A stretch of 64,000 nucleotides of DNA from Novosphingobium naphthalenivorans NBRC 102051 (GCF_001590985.1 NZ_BCTX01000006.1:1-64000), one strand, 5' to 3'. Shown: positions 1 to 9,673, counted from the first letter of the stretch. The notes: generated from the sequence alone by a model not told the origin. Translations and numbers: made by a program.

Positions 1-263
1 TTTCATGAAAATCGATTTTTGGCGGTTTTCTGCCGTTTTTGGGGCGAATTTTTATGGAAATGGAGAAATCAGCCCCTGCTCGCGTTCCCGGCCCGGACGG
101 AAATCCGCCGATCCTCACCCGGCAGGGCAAGGCCGGCAACGAACGCCCCCTGTTCACCGGGGAGCCGCCGGGCAGATTCAGCAATGAATGTCCGGTTCGC
201 GATGCCGCCGGCACGAGCGCGGTCATCAACCACGGCGAGCGGGACGATCGTGAATGCCGGCCT

Positions 264-953
264 TCAGACCATTCTTTCGGAGTGGTGGTCCGGCTTGTCC
301 CAGGTCCGGGCTTGCGCGAGAAGTGCGATAACCTCTTCATCCCCGGTCTGCCGGAAATCACTGTAGTGCAGACCGACGGCATGGAACGGGGCGGGCGTCG
401 CGAGGCACACGACCTGGTCGCATAAGGTCTGCAGCACCGTCAGCACGTCCGCCGGTGCCAGGGGAACCGCGAGCACGACCCGTGCCGCCCCGGTCTTCGC
501 AATTCCCTGCAGCGCCGCGCGAACAGTGCCGCCGGTCGCGATCCCGTCATCAACGACGATCACGGTGCGTCCTGTGAGCGTGACAGGCGCCCCGGTCCGG
601 TAGAGCGCACGGCGGCGCTCGATTTCGGCCAGCTCGCGGGCAATCTGCATATCGATATAATCGCGGGATGCGCCGACCGCCCGGGCCATGGCTTCGTCGA
701 TCACCACTTGCGGCGAGGCGCCGTCGACCAGGGCGCCGATCCCGTATTCCTCATGACCCGGCGCACCGATCTTGCGGACCATCAGAATATCCAGCGGTGC
801 CCCCAGCGCCTTCGCGACCTCGAAACCCACCGGTACGCCGCCGCGCGGCAAGGCCAGCACGACCGGATCACGGAAATCGAGCCCGCTCACGGCCTTGGCC
901 AGCTTCCGCCCGGCATCGCGGCGGTCGGCAAACAGAACCTCGCCGGTCATCAT
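264..953 (-). CDS. Phosphoribosyltransferase family protein
   Basis: The 229-residue product has the type I phosphoribosyltransferase fold signature. The PRPP-binding loop VVDDGIATGG lies at about residues 133-142 and is preceded by an ALPRGGVPVG segment typical of this stand-alone family. The ATG at 953 overlaps the stop of the upstream hydrolase gene (ATGA), so translation is probably coupled. It is the last gene of a three-gene operon with the hydrolase and the erythromycin-esterase-like gene. Family members are sometimes fused to a hydrolase or esterase domain, which fits this grouping. The base used as substrate cannot be predicted, and a salvage role is not supported by any neighbour. 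The family assignment is firm and the function unknown. Confidence 0.85.
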   Translation of the reverse strand: MMTGEVLFADRRDAGRKLAKAVSGLDFRDPVVLALPRGGVPVGFEVAKALGAPLDILMVRKIGAPGHEEYGIGALVDGASPQVVIDEAMARAVGASRDYIDMQIARELAEIERRRALYRTGAPVTLTGRTVIVVDDGIATGGTVRAALQGIAKTGAARVVLAVPLAPADVLTVLQTLCDQVVCLATPAPFHAVGLHYSDFRQTGDEEVIALLAQARTWDKPDHHSERMV

Positions 954-1606
954 GTCTCTCCCAGATGGTGGCGGAACCACGCGCTGGCGAGCGCAACGAC
1001 CTGATCCAGCGTGCCCGGTTCCTCGAACAAGTGGCCCGCCCCCGGCACGATCGCCATCTCACGCGCGCAATGCATGGCATGGTAGGCGGCGGTGTTGAGT
1101 TCGATGACAGGACCATCCCGTTCACCGACGATCAGCAATGTCGGCGCGGTTACACGGCCCAGCGCATCGGCGCCGGCCAGATCGGGACGCCCGCCGCGCG
1201 AAACCACGGCGGCAATACGGGGATCGTCCGCCGCAGCTCGCAGCGCTGCGCCGCCGCCGGTGCTGGCACCGAAATAGCAGGGGCGCAGATCGCGGGTTTC
1301 CGGTTGCTCCGCCGCCCAGTCGGCCGCAAGGCGCAAGCGCGTGGCCAGCAGGGCGATATCGAAGACATTGCGGCGGTCCTGCTCCTCGCCGGGTGTCAGC
1401 AGATCGAGCAGCAGCGTCGCCATCCCGTCCTCGCGCAGGCACGCCGCGACATGGTTGTTGCGCGGGCTCAGCCGTCCGCTGCCGCTGCCATGGGCGAAGA
1501 TCACCAGCCCCTTCGCCCCCTGCGGTATTCCCAGCAGCGCCGCCAGGCCAAGGCCGCCACCGATCCGCACCTCCCGCGGTGCGCCGGAGAGCGGGCCCGC
1601 GCTCAT
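950..1606 (-). CDS. Alpha/beta hydrolase, dienelactone-hydrolase-like
   Basis: The 218-residue product is a compact alpha/beta hydrolase. It has an oxyanion segment (IFAHGSGSG), a nucleophile elbow GASTGGG, a late aspartate in VGERDGPV and a histidine in GAGHLFEEPG, which give a plausible Ser-Asp-His triad. I chose the ATG at 1606 because it overlaps the stop of the upstream erythromycin-esterase-like gene (ATGA); longer in-frame starts would run back into that gene. There is no signal peptide, so it should be cytoplasmic. Its substrate is unknown. Sitting between an esterase-like protein and a phosphoribosyltransferase suggests a shared detoxification or stress role, which is inference only. 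Confidence 0.85.
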   Translation of the reverse strand: MSAGPLSGAPREVRIGGGLGLAALLGIPQGAKGLVIFAHGSGSGRLSPRNNHVAACLREDGMATLLLDLLTPGEEQDRRNVFDIALLATRLRLAADWAAEQPETRDLRPCYFGASTGGGAALRAAADDPRIAAVVSRGGRPDLAGADALGRVTAPTLLIVGERDGPVIELNTAAYHAMHCAREMAIVPGAGHLFEEPGTLDQVVALASAWFRHHLGET

Positions 1607-2928
1607 AGCCCGAACGGCCAGGTTTCGGGCGCACCGTGGGGCCGCTCGTGCCCCAGCGGAGTCACTGCCCGGGTTTCCTCGAACCACACGAAGGCGTCGA
1701 ACTGGTCGGCCAGGACGGCCTCGAAGTAGTGGCTCGCCCGCTCGGTCTCGGGCCGGTAAACCACGCCGATCGCGCGTTCGAGCAGCGTCTGCGAAAGCAT
1801 TTCGCCAAGCACTTTGCGCCGGGGTCCACGCCAGTCGGTCAGGCTGCGAGCCAGGCCCGTGCGGCGGAAGGCGGCTTCCCAACTGTCCTCACGCGCCGGG
1901 CGGACCTGCATCACCCGCATGTCCGCGCCCCAGTCCGATGCGGCGGCCACAGTGCCCCGGTCCGTGCCGAAACCGATCAGCACGGCTTCCTCGCCAAAGG
2001 CCGCGCGGGCCAGTTCGCCGATGTTGAATTCGCCATGCCAGCCCATCGCCGTGGCCGAGGCATTGCCGACATGCGAATTGTGCGCCCAGATCACGGCGCG
2101 CGCATCCTCGCGGTGAGCCATGAGGCGCAGCAGGGTATCGAACATGTGCCGGTCGCGCAGGTTCCAGCTCGCCACCGAGCCCCGGTACATCGCGCGGTAG
2201 TATTGCTCCGCCCCGCGCACGATCCGCGCATTCTGTTCGGCATCGAAGAAGGCCTCGCCGTCTTCCCCGATATATTCCATGCGCCGTGCCAGCAGCCCTT
2301 CGAGCTGGGCCACGACCGAATCCTCGCAGCCGTGAAGCGTGCCGCGTTCCACGGCCCGGCCATAATGCTGCGGCTCGTCCTGCCAGGGCATGAGGCAGGC
2401 ATAGCGTTGCCGGGCCTCGGCGGCGGCGCCCGGATCGTGGGCATCGAGGTAGGCAATCACGGCATGGATCGATTCGCCCAGCGAATAGACGTCGAGCCCG
2501 TGCATACTGGCGCGCCGGTCTTCGGGGAGCGTTGCATTGTGCCCGCGCAGCCAGTCAGCCAGAGCCAGCACTTCCTCGTTGCGCCACATCCAGGTGGGAA
2601 AGCGCAGGAACGGTTCGCCCCGGCGCGGCCGGGTGGCGCGGTGCCGGACATAGGCGTCGATGCGCGCAATATCCGGCCAGTCCCCCTCGACCGCGACGAT
2701 GTTGAAGCCGTGCCGCTCGACCAGCCGCCGCGTGATCGCCGCGCGCGCCGCGTAGAACTCATGCGTGCCGTGTGTCGCTTCGCCCAGCAGCACCACGCGG
2801 GCGTCGCCGAAGCGTTCAAAGGCATCGGCGAAATCGGGCGCATCGGGACTGGGCAGGCGCTCCGCCGCGGCACGCATGCCGTGGAGAAGGTCCGTCTCGT
2901 TTACGGCCATCCGGCTCTGCATCGTCAT
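1603..2928 (-). CDS. Erythromycin esterase family protein
   Basis: The 441-residue product carries the hallmark of the erythromycin esterase (EreA/EreB-like) superfamily: an N-terminal LLGEATHGTHEFYAAR motif at about residue 47 with the conserved Glu and His residues, then VAVEGDWPD, and an internal AVIWAHNSHVGN motif. The ATG at 2928 has a GGAG ribosome binding site a few bases upstream; the open frame extends further but without family similarity. It is the first gene of the operon with the hydrolase and phosphoribosyltransferase. Most chromosomal members of this family are not macrolide resistance genes, so resistance should not be inferred. Confidence 0.85.
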   Translation of the reverse strand: MTMQSRMAVNETDLLHGMRAAAERLPSPDAPDFADAFERFGDARVVLLGEATHGTHEFYAARAAITRRLVERHGFNIVAVEGDWPDIARIDAYVRHRATRPRRGEPFLRFPTWMWRNEEVLALADWLRGHNATLPEDRRASMHGLDVYSLGESIHAVIAYLDAHDPGAAAEARQRYACLMPWQDEPQHYGRAVERGTLHGCEDSVVAQLEGLLARRMEYIGEDGEAFFDAEQNARIVRGAEQYYRAMYRGSVASWNLRDRHMFDTLLRLMAHREDARAVIWAHNSHVGNASATAMGWHGEFNIGELARAAFGEEAVLIGFGTDRGTVAAASDWGADMRVMQVRPAREDSWEAAFRRTGLARSLTDWRGPRRKVLGEMLSQTLLERAIGVVYRPETERASHYFEAVLADQFDAFVWFEETRAVTPLGHERPHGAPETWPFGL

Positions 2929-3098
2929 GGGATGCTCCGCTCGGTTAAGGTACGCCTTATGTACTCCAGACCTTTGCCTCCCGCAATGGCCGCCATGGCG
3001 CGAAGGGCCATCCCCACTGACGGTGCGAAGGGTCTTTGCTACATCCCGCGCTGGTCCCGACAGGCAGAAGGGCCCCGGCAGGCAGAAGGAAGCCCCGA

Positions 3099-4148
3099 TT
3101 GAAGCATACCCCCGTTCGTGCCAGACTGGCGCCACTGCTCGCGGCCCTGCTCTTGCTGCAAAGTCCCGCGCCGGTCCTTGCCCGGGACGGCGGATGGCCC
3201 GCCCGCGCGCGGACCGCCGCGAAATACCTCGACCGGCATTGGGGCGCGCCCGGCGGATGGCACGGGATCGAGCCCTGGCAGCGCTTCGTCGCGGTCGATG
3301 CGCTGATCGACTATCGCAGGCGCAGCGGCGACCGGCGATGGGACCGCAAGATTGCCGATGCCGTGCGCAACCGTGCCGGCCTTTCCGCCAACGACGACGA
3401 TCTGTGGGCCGTCATCGCCAGCGTTCATGCCTGGCAGGTCTCCCGTGATCCCGAACTGCTGGCCTATGCCGCCACCACATACCGCCGGATCGTGACGACG
3501 TACTGGGACGATCATTGCGGCGGCGGGCTGTGGTGGGACCGCCGCCGCACCTACAAGAACGCGATCACCAACGAACTGCTGATCTACGCCTCGACGCAGA
3601 TGTTCCTCGCGACCGGACAGGAGAGCTACCGGGACTGGGCCTTGCGCGGCTGGTCATGGTTCGCGCAGTCGTCGATGATCGGGCCGGACGGGCTGGTCAA
3701 CGACGGCCTCGACGCGGATTGCCGCAACAACGGGCAGCCGCGCTTCACGTACAACCAGGGCGTGCTGATCGGCGGCCTGACCGATCTGGCCGCGATCACC
3801 GGCGATGCCCAATACCGCGATCTTGCGGTAAAAACGGCGATCGCAGCCACGCGCGGCCTGTCGACGCCGGAAGGCATCCTGCACGAGCCGGTCGCCGCGA
3901 TCGGTTCGGACGGCCTCATGTTCAAGGGCATTTTCGCCTATCATCTCGGGCATCTGCTGGACGTCATGCCGGAAGGAGCGGACCGCAGCGAAATCATGGC
4001 ATGGGTCCGCCGCAACGCCAGCGCGGTCTGGACCCTGAGCGCTTCGGGCAAGCAGCCGGTCGGCAGCGACTGGGCAAACAGCACCGTGCAAGTGGGCGCG
4101 GCGGCTCAGGTGTCGGGGCTCGCCATGCTGCTTATTGCCGCGGATTGA
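3099..4148 (+). CDS. Glycoside hydrolase family 76 (alpha-1,6-mannanase-like), secreted
   Basis: The 349-residue product begins with a clear signal peptide (basic start, then a leucine/alanine-rich core ending near VLARDGG) when translation starts at the TTG at 3099, which has a purine-rich ribosome binding site (agaagga) just upstream. The alternative upstream start adds a proline/arginine-rich stretch that would spoil the signal peptide. The mature protein has the GH76 (alpha/alpha)6-barrel pattern with the NDDDLW motif near residue 98, where the catalytic aspartate pair of GH76 enzymes lies, and repeated aromatic GG(L)WW segments. It probably cleaves alpha-1,6-mannan or a related glycan in the periplasm or outside the cell. 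It is a single gene ending convergently with the carboxylase operon. Confidence 0.85.
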   Translation: MKHTPVRARLAPLLAALLLLQSPAPVLARDGGWPARARTAAKYLDRHWGAPGGWHGIEPWQRFVAVDALIDYRRRSGDRRWDRKIADAVRNRAGLSANDDDLWAVIASVHAWQVSRDPELLAYAATTYRRIVTTYWDDHCGGGLWWDRRRTYKNAITNELLIYASTQMFLATGQESYRDWALRGWSWFAQSSMIGPDGLVNDGLDADCRNNGQPRFTYNQGVLIGGLTDLAAITGDAQYRDLAVKTAIAATRGLSTPEGILHEPVAAIGSDGLMFKGIFAYHLGHLLDVMPEGADRSEIMAWVRRNASAVWTLSASGKQPVGSDWANSTVQVGAAAQVSGLAMLLIAAD

Positions 4149-4184
4149 CCGGCCATTCGCCAGCCCGGTGCGTCCTGTGAATGC

Positions 4185-4216
4185 GAACGCCTCCCTGGCG
4201 CGGCAGGGAGGCGTTC
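4185..4216. terminator. Strong hairpin between convergent genes
   Basis: A perfect 13-bp inverted repeat (GAACGCCTCCCTG and its complement) with a 6-base loop lies between the convergent ends of the GH76 gene and the carboxylase epsilon-subunit gene. There is no clear U-run, so it may act as a bidirectional or Rho-assisted terminator or simply protect the 3' ends. Confidence 0.6.
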
Positions 4217-4254
4217 TCGCGAACAGTCATTATCACGAGAGGAATGAGGAATGA

Positions 4255-5079
4255 CTATCCGCGCAGCCGGGCCAGAGCGTCCAGGACTGCCTCGGGCGCA
4301 TGATCCACAGGGATTCGGGCAAACAGGAACTGGCCGGTTCCGGCACCGGGTATCGGGGCATCCGCGAACAGGGCATCGCTCACGTCGCGCCCGGCCGCGT
4401 CCGCCCGTGTGCCGATCACGGCGTCGAACAGGCCATCCGCGGCCTGTCCGCCATCGAGACTGACGACGGCCCAGCGATAATGGCGAGCCGCGTTGACGAG
4501 CGGCATGTAGCGATCCGCTGGCCCCGGCACTTCGTGTTCGCGCAGCAACAGGCCGCCGACCGGGCGCGCGGCGACACAGCGCACGAAGTCAGCCATATAC
4601 ATGGCGGCATCCTCGACATTGTCAGGATCGGCCGCGTCCGGTTCGCGACCGGCAAGCCGCTGTGCCTCGTCCAGCCAGGCGGCCGGCGAAGGCATGGCCA
4701 GCACCATCGGGATCTGCCCCTGCAGATTCGCCGCGACCGCCTCGGCCACTTCGTCGAGCAGCTTGCGCGGTCCCTCCTCCTCCAGCATGCGGCGGAGCGG
4801 ATAAGTCGCACGCTTCTTGGCCGCCATATCCGTGGCCAGATCAGGGTGTCGACTTATCCAGGAGCGGAACATGTCGCCGACATCGACGATCGCGACATCG
4901 GACCGCAGCAGGCCCCGGGCCTGCGAGAAAAAGGACAGATAGCCGGGGGCCCCTTTTTCCCACGGGTCGCCTTCCTGCCCCAGCAGGAGCCGCCGGGCAT
5001 AGCCCGACGACTCCAGCCAGACCCTGAGCGATCCGGCGCTTCCCGTGGCGGGAAGGTCGTCGATCAGGGAAGCGCTCAC
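4255..5079 (-). CDS. apcE: Acetophenone carboxylase-like epsilon subunit (ApcE-like)
   Basis: The 274-residue product is the last gene of the carboxylase operon. Its size is close to that of the epsilon subunit of acetophenone carboxylase (about 34 kDa), which is needed with the core complex for activity. I recognise it mainly by position and length and see no well-known catalytic motif. The GTG start at 5079 overlaps the stop of the preceding HyuB-like gene (GTGA), a strong sign of translational coupling. The longer frame reading back into that gene is a shadow. The assignment would weaken if similarity searches placed it outside the ApcE family. Confidence 0.6.
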   Translation of the reverse strand: MSASLIDDLPATGSAGSLRVWLESSGYARRLLLGQEGDPWEKGAPGYLSFFSQARGLLRSDVAIVDVGDMFRSWISRHPDLATDMAAKKRATYPLRRMLEEEGPRKLLDEVAEAVAANLQGQIPMVLAMPSPAAWLDEAQRLAGREPDAADPDNVEDAAMYMADFVRCVAARPVGGLLLREHEVPGPADRYMPLVNAARHYRWAVVSLDGGQAADGLFDAVIGTRADAAGRDVSDALFADAPIPGAGTGQFLFARIPVDHAPEAVLDALARLRG

Positions 5080-7346
5080 TGCCTTTCGTCCAGCGCCGCG
5101 CCGGCCGCGACCAGCCGCGCTTCCAGTTCGGCGATGCGCACGTCCTTGGGGTTCAGCATGTAGTTGGGCCGCGGTTCGTCCCCGCGGCGCGTGATGTCCG
5201 GCGCCCCCATGTAGAGCGTGCCGACATCGTCGCCCCAGCAGCCGAAATACTGGATATGCTCGGGCGGCGTGGTGCGGTTCCACTTCTTGACGAAATCGGC
5301 ATAGGGCGTGGACCGCGCAATGCGGGCCTTGCGCTCTGCCGCCCGAGCCGCCTCGGTCGCATCGAAATCGATCGCCAGGGTCGTGTGGTCGAACACGACC
5401 TTGTAGAGCCGCGCCGCGACGTCCGGCGAGATCAGCCCTTCCTCGATATCCCGGACCACGCCCTCGGGGTCGCGCTCCAGCAGATCGCCATAGCCCGCGC
5501 CTGCGCCCTGCGAGATCATGAACAGATCACCGCGCTTCGAAATCTCGAAACCCATGCCCATGTGATGGGTGGTGTAGCGCGCGCCCTCGAAAGGCTGCTC
5601 GTTCATGATCTCCTCGATCGAGTGGCGAAACTTCTCCGGCTCGTCCATCAGCACATCGTAGACGTCGACGCCCTGCACCTTCGAGAGCGGATAGGTACCG
5701 CAGGCATAGCCGCCGAACAGCCCCTGCAGCGGCGGGATCTTCGCGCCCTGCGCCGTGGTCATGAAGCCCCACTGCTCGCTGTCCTTGGTGGCGACCATCA
5801 TCGTATAGCCCTGGCCGCCGCGATATTTGCCCGGCGCGATGGCGTCGCGCGTCATCTTCTTCGAAACGAGCTGGAGGAAAGGCACCTCCTCCTCGTTGAG
5901 TTCCTGTTCGCCGATGTCCGCCATGGTGGCGAAGATCGGCGCCAGGGCATGTTCGCCATCCCGGTTGGCCGTCGCGCCCGCACCCATGCCGTTGAGGTCG
6001 GCGCACAGATTGCCCAGCGTTTCGCCATGCTGGCTGACGCCGCCCCAGATGAAGGTGTTGATCATGTTGAAGGTCGGCGCGTGGACCTTGGTGAACTTCT
6101 CCGGGCAGGAATAGAGGAACTTCGCCACCGCATGCTGGCCCGCGGTGAAGCCGGTGAAGATCGACATCAGCGACTGCGAGTTGGGCGCGTCGTAGGAGCA
6201 GTTGACGATCGAATGCGGGTCGGTGATCACCTCGATCGGCGCGAACGCCGCCTGCCCGCGCGGCAGGTCCGGCCAGACGTAACAGAGGAACACCTGCGCC
6301 AGCATGCCCTTCAGGCCCGCGACGATGGTGTTGGTCGCGCGGTTGGTGAATTCCGGGCTGGAACCGCGGAAGTCGAAAATCAGCCGGTCGCCGGTCTTGG
6401 TCAGCTTGCAGTTGATCTTCACCACGCAATTCTCGCGCAGCGTCGAATCCTGGATGATGTAGGTGCGCACGGTCATGTCCGGCCATTGCGATACGCGGCG
6501 CTTCACCTCGGCGCGCACATTCTCCATCGTCAGCCGCAGGGTGGAGACCAGCGCGTCCGGCCCGTCGGACTTCAGCGTTTCTTCCAGCCGCTGCTTGATG
6601 CGCAGGCAGGCGAACAGCTTCACCTTCATGTCCTCATATTGCAGCTTCGGCTCGCGCACCGAATTCTGCAGGAAGGTCAGCAGGTCGCGCTTGATCTGAT
6701 AATTCTCGACCACCTTGAAGGGTGACATCTTCAGCCCCTCGTCGCTGGGGCTTTCGGCCATGGACGGCATGCCGCCCGGTTCGATCGCGCCATTTTCGCC
6801 CTCGTGCACGGTCGAGGCGACCCAGCAGATCAGTTCTCCCTCGTGGAAGATCGGCAGGATCATCGACTGGTCGGTATTGTGGACGTTGCCGTAGCGGCTG
6901 TCGTTGTGGATGAAGCCGTCGCCTTCCTTCACGCCGACCGTCGGGTCGTTCAGCCAGTTCTTGATGATGAACTTGATCGGATGGTGGACCAGCGCCGAGA
7001 AGATGAGCACGCCGCCGGCCGACGCGATGGCGAGGTCGCCCGAAGCGGAATAGACGCCGGTGATGACGTCGCCCCATTTGGCACCCGGCGCGGCGCCCAT
7101 CTGTTCGACCATTTCATAGCCTTCGTCGCAGCCCGCCTGGATGCGGTCGCGGATCTTGGCGACGACATGGGAGTCGCTCACCTTGGCGATGGCAGCGTCT
7201 TCTTGCGCGCTGCGCGGCATCAGGTCGTGGTTCTGCATGATCTCGGGATCGGGGCCGAGGAACAGAGTGGTGTCGTCGAGGAACTTGCGGATCAGTTCCA
7301 TTTCCTCGGCACTGGGCGTCTTGCCCTTGGTGGTCAGCATATCCAT
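5076..7346 (-). CDS. apcD: Acetophenone/acetone carboxylase HyuB-like subunit (ApcD-like)
   Basis: This 756-residue protein belongs to the hydantoinase B/oxoprolinase family, recognised from HNDSRYGNVHNTDQSMILPIF, FDFRGSSPEFTNR and the C-terminal GGQGYTMMV-type segments. In acetone and acetophenone carboxylases this subunit forms the carboxylation site and uses a phosphorylated ketone enolate made by the HyuA-like subunit. The start at 7346 follows an AGGAGAAG ribosome binding site. It lies 68 bases downstream of the HyuA-like gene and overlaps the epsilon gene. The 5-oxoprolinase/hydantoinase family also includes amide-cleaving enzymes, but the small zinc-finger-like subunit in this operon points to a ketone carboxylase. 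Confidence 0.8.
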   Translation of the reverse strand: MDMLTTKGKTPSAEEMELIRKFLDDTTLFLGPDPEIMQNHDLMPRSAQEDAAIAKVSDSHVVAKIRDRIQAGCDEGYEMVEQMGAAPGAKWGDVITGVYSASGDLAIASAGGVLIFSALVHHPIKFIIKNWLNDPTVGVKEGDGFIHNDSRYGNVHNTDQSMILPIFHEGELICWVASTVHEGENGAIEPGGMPSMAESPSDEGLKMSPFKVVENYQIKRDLLTFLQNSVREPKLQYEDMKVKLFACLRIKQRLEETLKSDGPDALVSTLRLTMENVRAEVKRRVSQWPDMTVRTYIIQDSTLRENCVVKINCKLTKTGDRLIFDFRGSSPEFTNRATNTIVAGLKGMLAQVFLCYVWPDLPRGQAAFAPIEVITDPHSIVNCSYDAPNSQSLMSIFTGFTAGQHAVAKFLYSCPEKFTKVHAPTFNMINTFIWGGVSQHGETLGNLCADLNGMGAGATANRDGEHALAPIFATMADIGEQELNEEEVPFLQLVSKKMTRDAIAPGKYRGGQGYTMMVATKDSEQWGFMTTAQGAKIPPLQGLFGGYACGTYPLSKVQGVDVYDVLMDEPEKFRHSIEEIMNEQPFEGARYTTHHMGMGFEISKRGDLFMISQGAGAGYGDLLERDPEGVVRDIEEGLISPDVAARLYKVVFDHTTLAIDFDATEAARAAERKARIARSTPYADFVKKWNRTTPPEHIQYFGCWGDDVGTLYMGAPDITRRGDEPRPNYMLNPKDVRIAELEARLVAAGAALDERQ

Positions 7347-7414
7347 GGCAATCTTCTCCTGATAAGTGGCTGTCTTTCCCGGCGCGGGGTGGCCCCGCGC
7401 CGGGACGCTGCTGT

Positions 7415-9571
7415 TCAGTGGCGGGTGACCGGCGGTTCGTTGCGCAGGAACCAGGACGCTCCCTGCCTGGCGGTCACGAACGTCCAGCCCGGGTTGACCA
7501 GGAAGGTCGTGACTTCCGACGCGACGATGGCCGGGCCTTCGATTTCCACGCCGGGTTCCAGGTCGCGTCGCGCCCAGACCGGTGTTTCGAACGGCGCGTC
7601 ATAGCCGACGAAGTGGCAGACGCGGTGCGATGCGGCTGCGGGAGGTGCCTTGCGCTCGGGCTTGGGCACGGGCTTGATGTCCTCGAACTGCACGGTTTCG
7701 TGCCGGGCATAGGAGGCGACGCGGATGGTATTGATGCGGATGCCCGCTTCCGGCGCCTGCGAGCCCTCGCCAAAGCGCTTGCCATAGTCGCTGGAGAACT
7801 GGGAGATGATCGCCAGCACGTCGCCCGGCCCCTGCACTTCATGCGCGGGAATGACCGCCGTAGTCTGGACCAGCTGGTTGCCGTAGCGCATGTCCAGTTC
7901 CAGATCGTGACAGATGTCCTCGGCCGGAACGCCCTGGCGCAACAGGTCCTGCCGGCCTTTTTCCTTCAGATCCGCGACGATGCCGTTGAATCGCTCATAG
8001 TCGTCGAAGATGTGGCGGGTGTTGCTGTCGTAGAGCACCATGTAGAGCGACCGCTCGTGGATGTGCAGCTGATGCATGTTGCCCGCGCCCACCGCCGAGA
8101 AGACGGAGGAGAGCGGCGGCGCCAGGATCCGGTCGATGCTGAGATTCTGGGCAATGCCGCAGCAATGCAGCGGACCGTTGCCGCCATAGGCCAGCATGGT
8201 GAAGTCCTTGGGATCGTATCCGCGCGCGCGCAGCTCCGTGAACAGGCCATTGGCCATGTTGTCGTCCACCTTCTCGCGGATCAGCTTCGCGGCCTCGACC
8301 ACCGAGACGTCCAGATCGTCGCACAGGGAATCCTCGATCGCGGCCTTGGCCCGGCGTGGATTGAGCGGAATGGAGCCGCCCGCATAGTTCGCCGGGTCGA
8401 GATAGCCGAGCAGCAGGTCGGCATCGGTCACGGTCGGGCGCATGCCGCCGCGGTCGTAACAGGCCGGCCCCGGATCGGAGCCCGCGCTTTCCGGCCCGCA
8501 CTTCACGGTCTTGTACATGCGGTCATAGGATGCGACGGAACCGCCGCCGGCGCCCAGCGTGACTAGGTGGACCATCGGCACCGACACCAGCCAGCGGTCG
8601 ATGACCGGGTTGAAGTCGTAATGCTTGATGCCGCCCTCGACCACGATGCCGATGTCGTAGCTGGTGCCGCCCATGTCGGTGGCGACGACATTGCCCAGCC
8701 CCGCCTGCAGGGCGAGATGCTCCGACGCGCCGATGCCGGACACCGGACCTGAGTGAATGGTCTGGAGCGCATCGGTCGAGTTCAGCTGCGCCATGCCACC
8801 GGAATTGTGGATGACCAGCATCGGCTTGTCATAGCGATGCGCACGCAGATTCTGCTCCAGCGCCGACAGGGCGTGGTACATCGTCGAATGCAGATAGCCG
8901 TCGACGATGGCGGAGGTCGCACGGACATATTCGCCCTTACGCCCGGCCACCTGATGCGACAGGATCACCGGGATCGCGCCGAGCAGATGGGACGGATATT
9001 CCTCCAGCACGATTTCCTCGATCCGCTGCTCATGCGTGGGATTGACCACCGCATTGACCAGCGCGACGACGATGATCTGCGCGCCGCGGTCGACCAGTTC
9101 ACGCAGCTGATGGCGCACGTCGTCCTCGTCGAGTGGCATCACCATCCCGCCCTGGAAGTCGAGCCGCTCGCGCACGCCGCGGATCATATGGGCTTCGACC
9201 AGCGGATCGGGCCGCTGGGCATTGGGCATGTCCTGCTGGCCCAGATTGTCCAGCCCCTCGCCATAGCCGCGCGCGCGGCTCAGCGGCACGGTCGCCTCGT
9301 AACCGGCCGTGACCAGCATGCCGATCTTCGGCCCCTTGTGCTCGATCAGCGCGTTGGTGCCCAGCGTGGTCGCATAGCGCACGCTGTCGACCGCGGTCAG
9401 AATGTCTTCCAGCTCCAGCTGGAGGACGTTGCAGGCCTTGCCCAGCGCTTCGTTGAAGCCCATCGCCAGATTGTGGTGCGTGGTCAGCGCCTTGGTCTCG
9501 ATATACTGGTCGCCCCACACGACGAAGCAGTCCGTGAAGGTGCCGCCGATGTCTACGGATACACGTTTCAT
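7415..9571 (-). CDS. apcC: Acetophenone/acetone carboxylase HyuA-like subunit (ApcC-like)
   Basis: The 718-residue product is a hydantoinase A/acetone carboxylase-type ATPase subunit. It starts with the phosphate-binding segment VDIGGTFTDCFV, and the actin-like fold repeats it as ATDMGGTSYDIGIV in the middle, followed by GAGGGSVA and GPACYDRGG. These subunits use ATP to phosphorylate the ketone enol and bicarbonate. It is the longer of two HyuA-like subunits in this operon. Two such subunits distinguish acetophenone carboxylase from the three-subunit acetone carboxylase. The start at 9571 follows a GGAGAGAG ribosome binding site. The real substrate could be another aryl or alkyl ketone. Confidence 0.8.
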   Translation of the reverse strand: MKRVSVDIGGTFTDCFVVWGDQYIETKALTTHHNLAMGFNEALGKACNVLQLELEDILTAVDSVRYATTLGTNALIEHKGPKIGMLVTAGYEATVPLSRARGYGEGLDNLGQQDMPNAQRPDPLVEAHMIRGVRERLDFQGGMVMPLDEDDVRHQLRELVDRGAQIIVVALVNAVVNPTHEQRIEEIVLEEYPSHLLGAIPVILSHQVAGRKGEYVRATSAIVDGYLHSTMYHALSALEQNLRAHRYDKPMLVIHNSGGMAQLNSTDALQTIHSGPVSGIGASEHLALQAGLGNVVATDMGGTSYDIGIVVEGGIKHYDFNPVIDRWLVSVPMVHLVTLGAGGGSVASYDRMYKTVKCGPESAGSDPGPACYDRGGMRPTVTDADLLLGYLDPANYAGGSIPLNPRRAKAAIEDSLCDDLDVSVVEAAKLIREKVDDNMANGLFTELRARGYDPKDFTMLAYGGNGPLHCCGIAQNLSIDRILAPPLSSVFSAVGAGNMHQLHIHERSLYMVLYDSNTRHIFDDYERFNGIVADLKEKGRQDLLRQGVPAEDICHDLELDMRYGNQLVQTTAVIPAHEVQGPGDVLAIISQFSSDYGKRFGEGSQAPEAGIRINTIRVASYARHETVQFEDIKPVPKPERKAPPAAASHRVCHFVGYDAPFETPVWARRDLEPGVEIEGPAIVASEVTTFLVNPGWTFVTARQGASWFLRNEPPVTRH

Positions 9572-9673
9572 GCTCTCTCCTGATGCTTGATCGGGGAACG
9601 CGTCGCTCTCATCGGCGCGCGTCCCGGTTGTTCTGTTTCCCTGCGGAGCCGGGCGGCTCCGGGCAGGCTGCGG

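Noticed and set aside
39..425. Open frames at the left edge upstream of the phosphoribosyltransferase end
   Set aside because: They overlap the real minus-strand gene, have no ribosome binding site and no family pattern.
668..2027. Long plus-strand frames across the hydrolase and esterase genes
   Set aside because: Arginine/proline-rich shadows of the GC-rich coding sequence on the other strand.
1603..2928. Macrolide resistance gene
   Set aside because: The family match is to the broad erythromycin esterase superfamily; chromosomal members are rarely resistance genes and nothing here shows macrolide activity.
5256..6725. Plus-strand frame of 489 codons opposite the HyuB-like gene
   Set aside because: His/Arg/Leu-rich antisense shadow; the minus strand carries a clear family protein.
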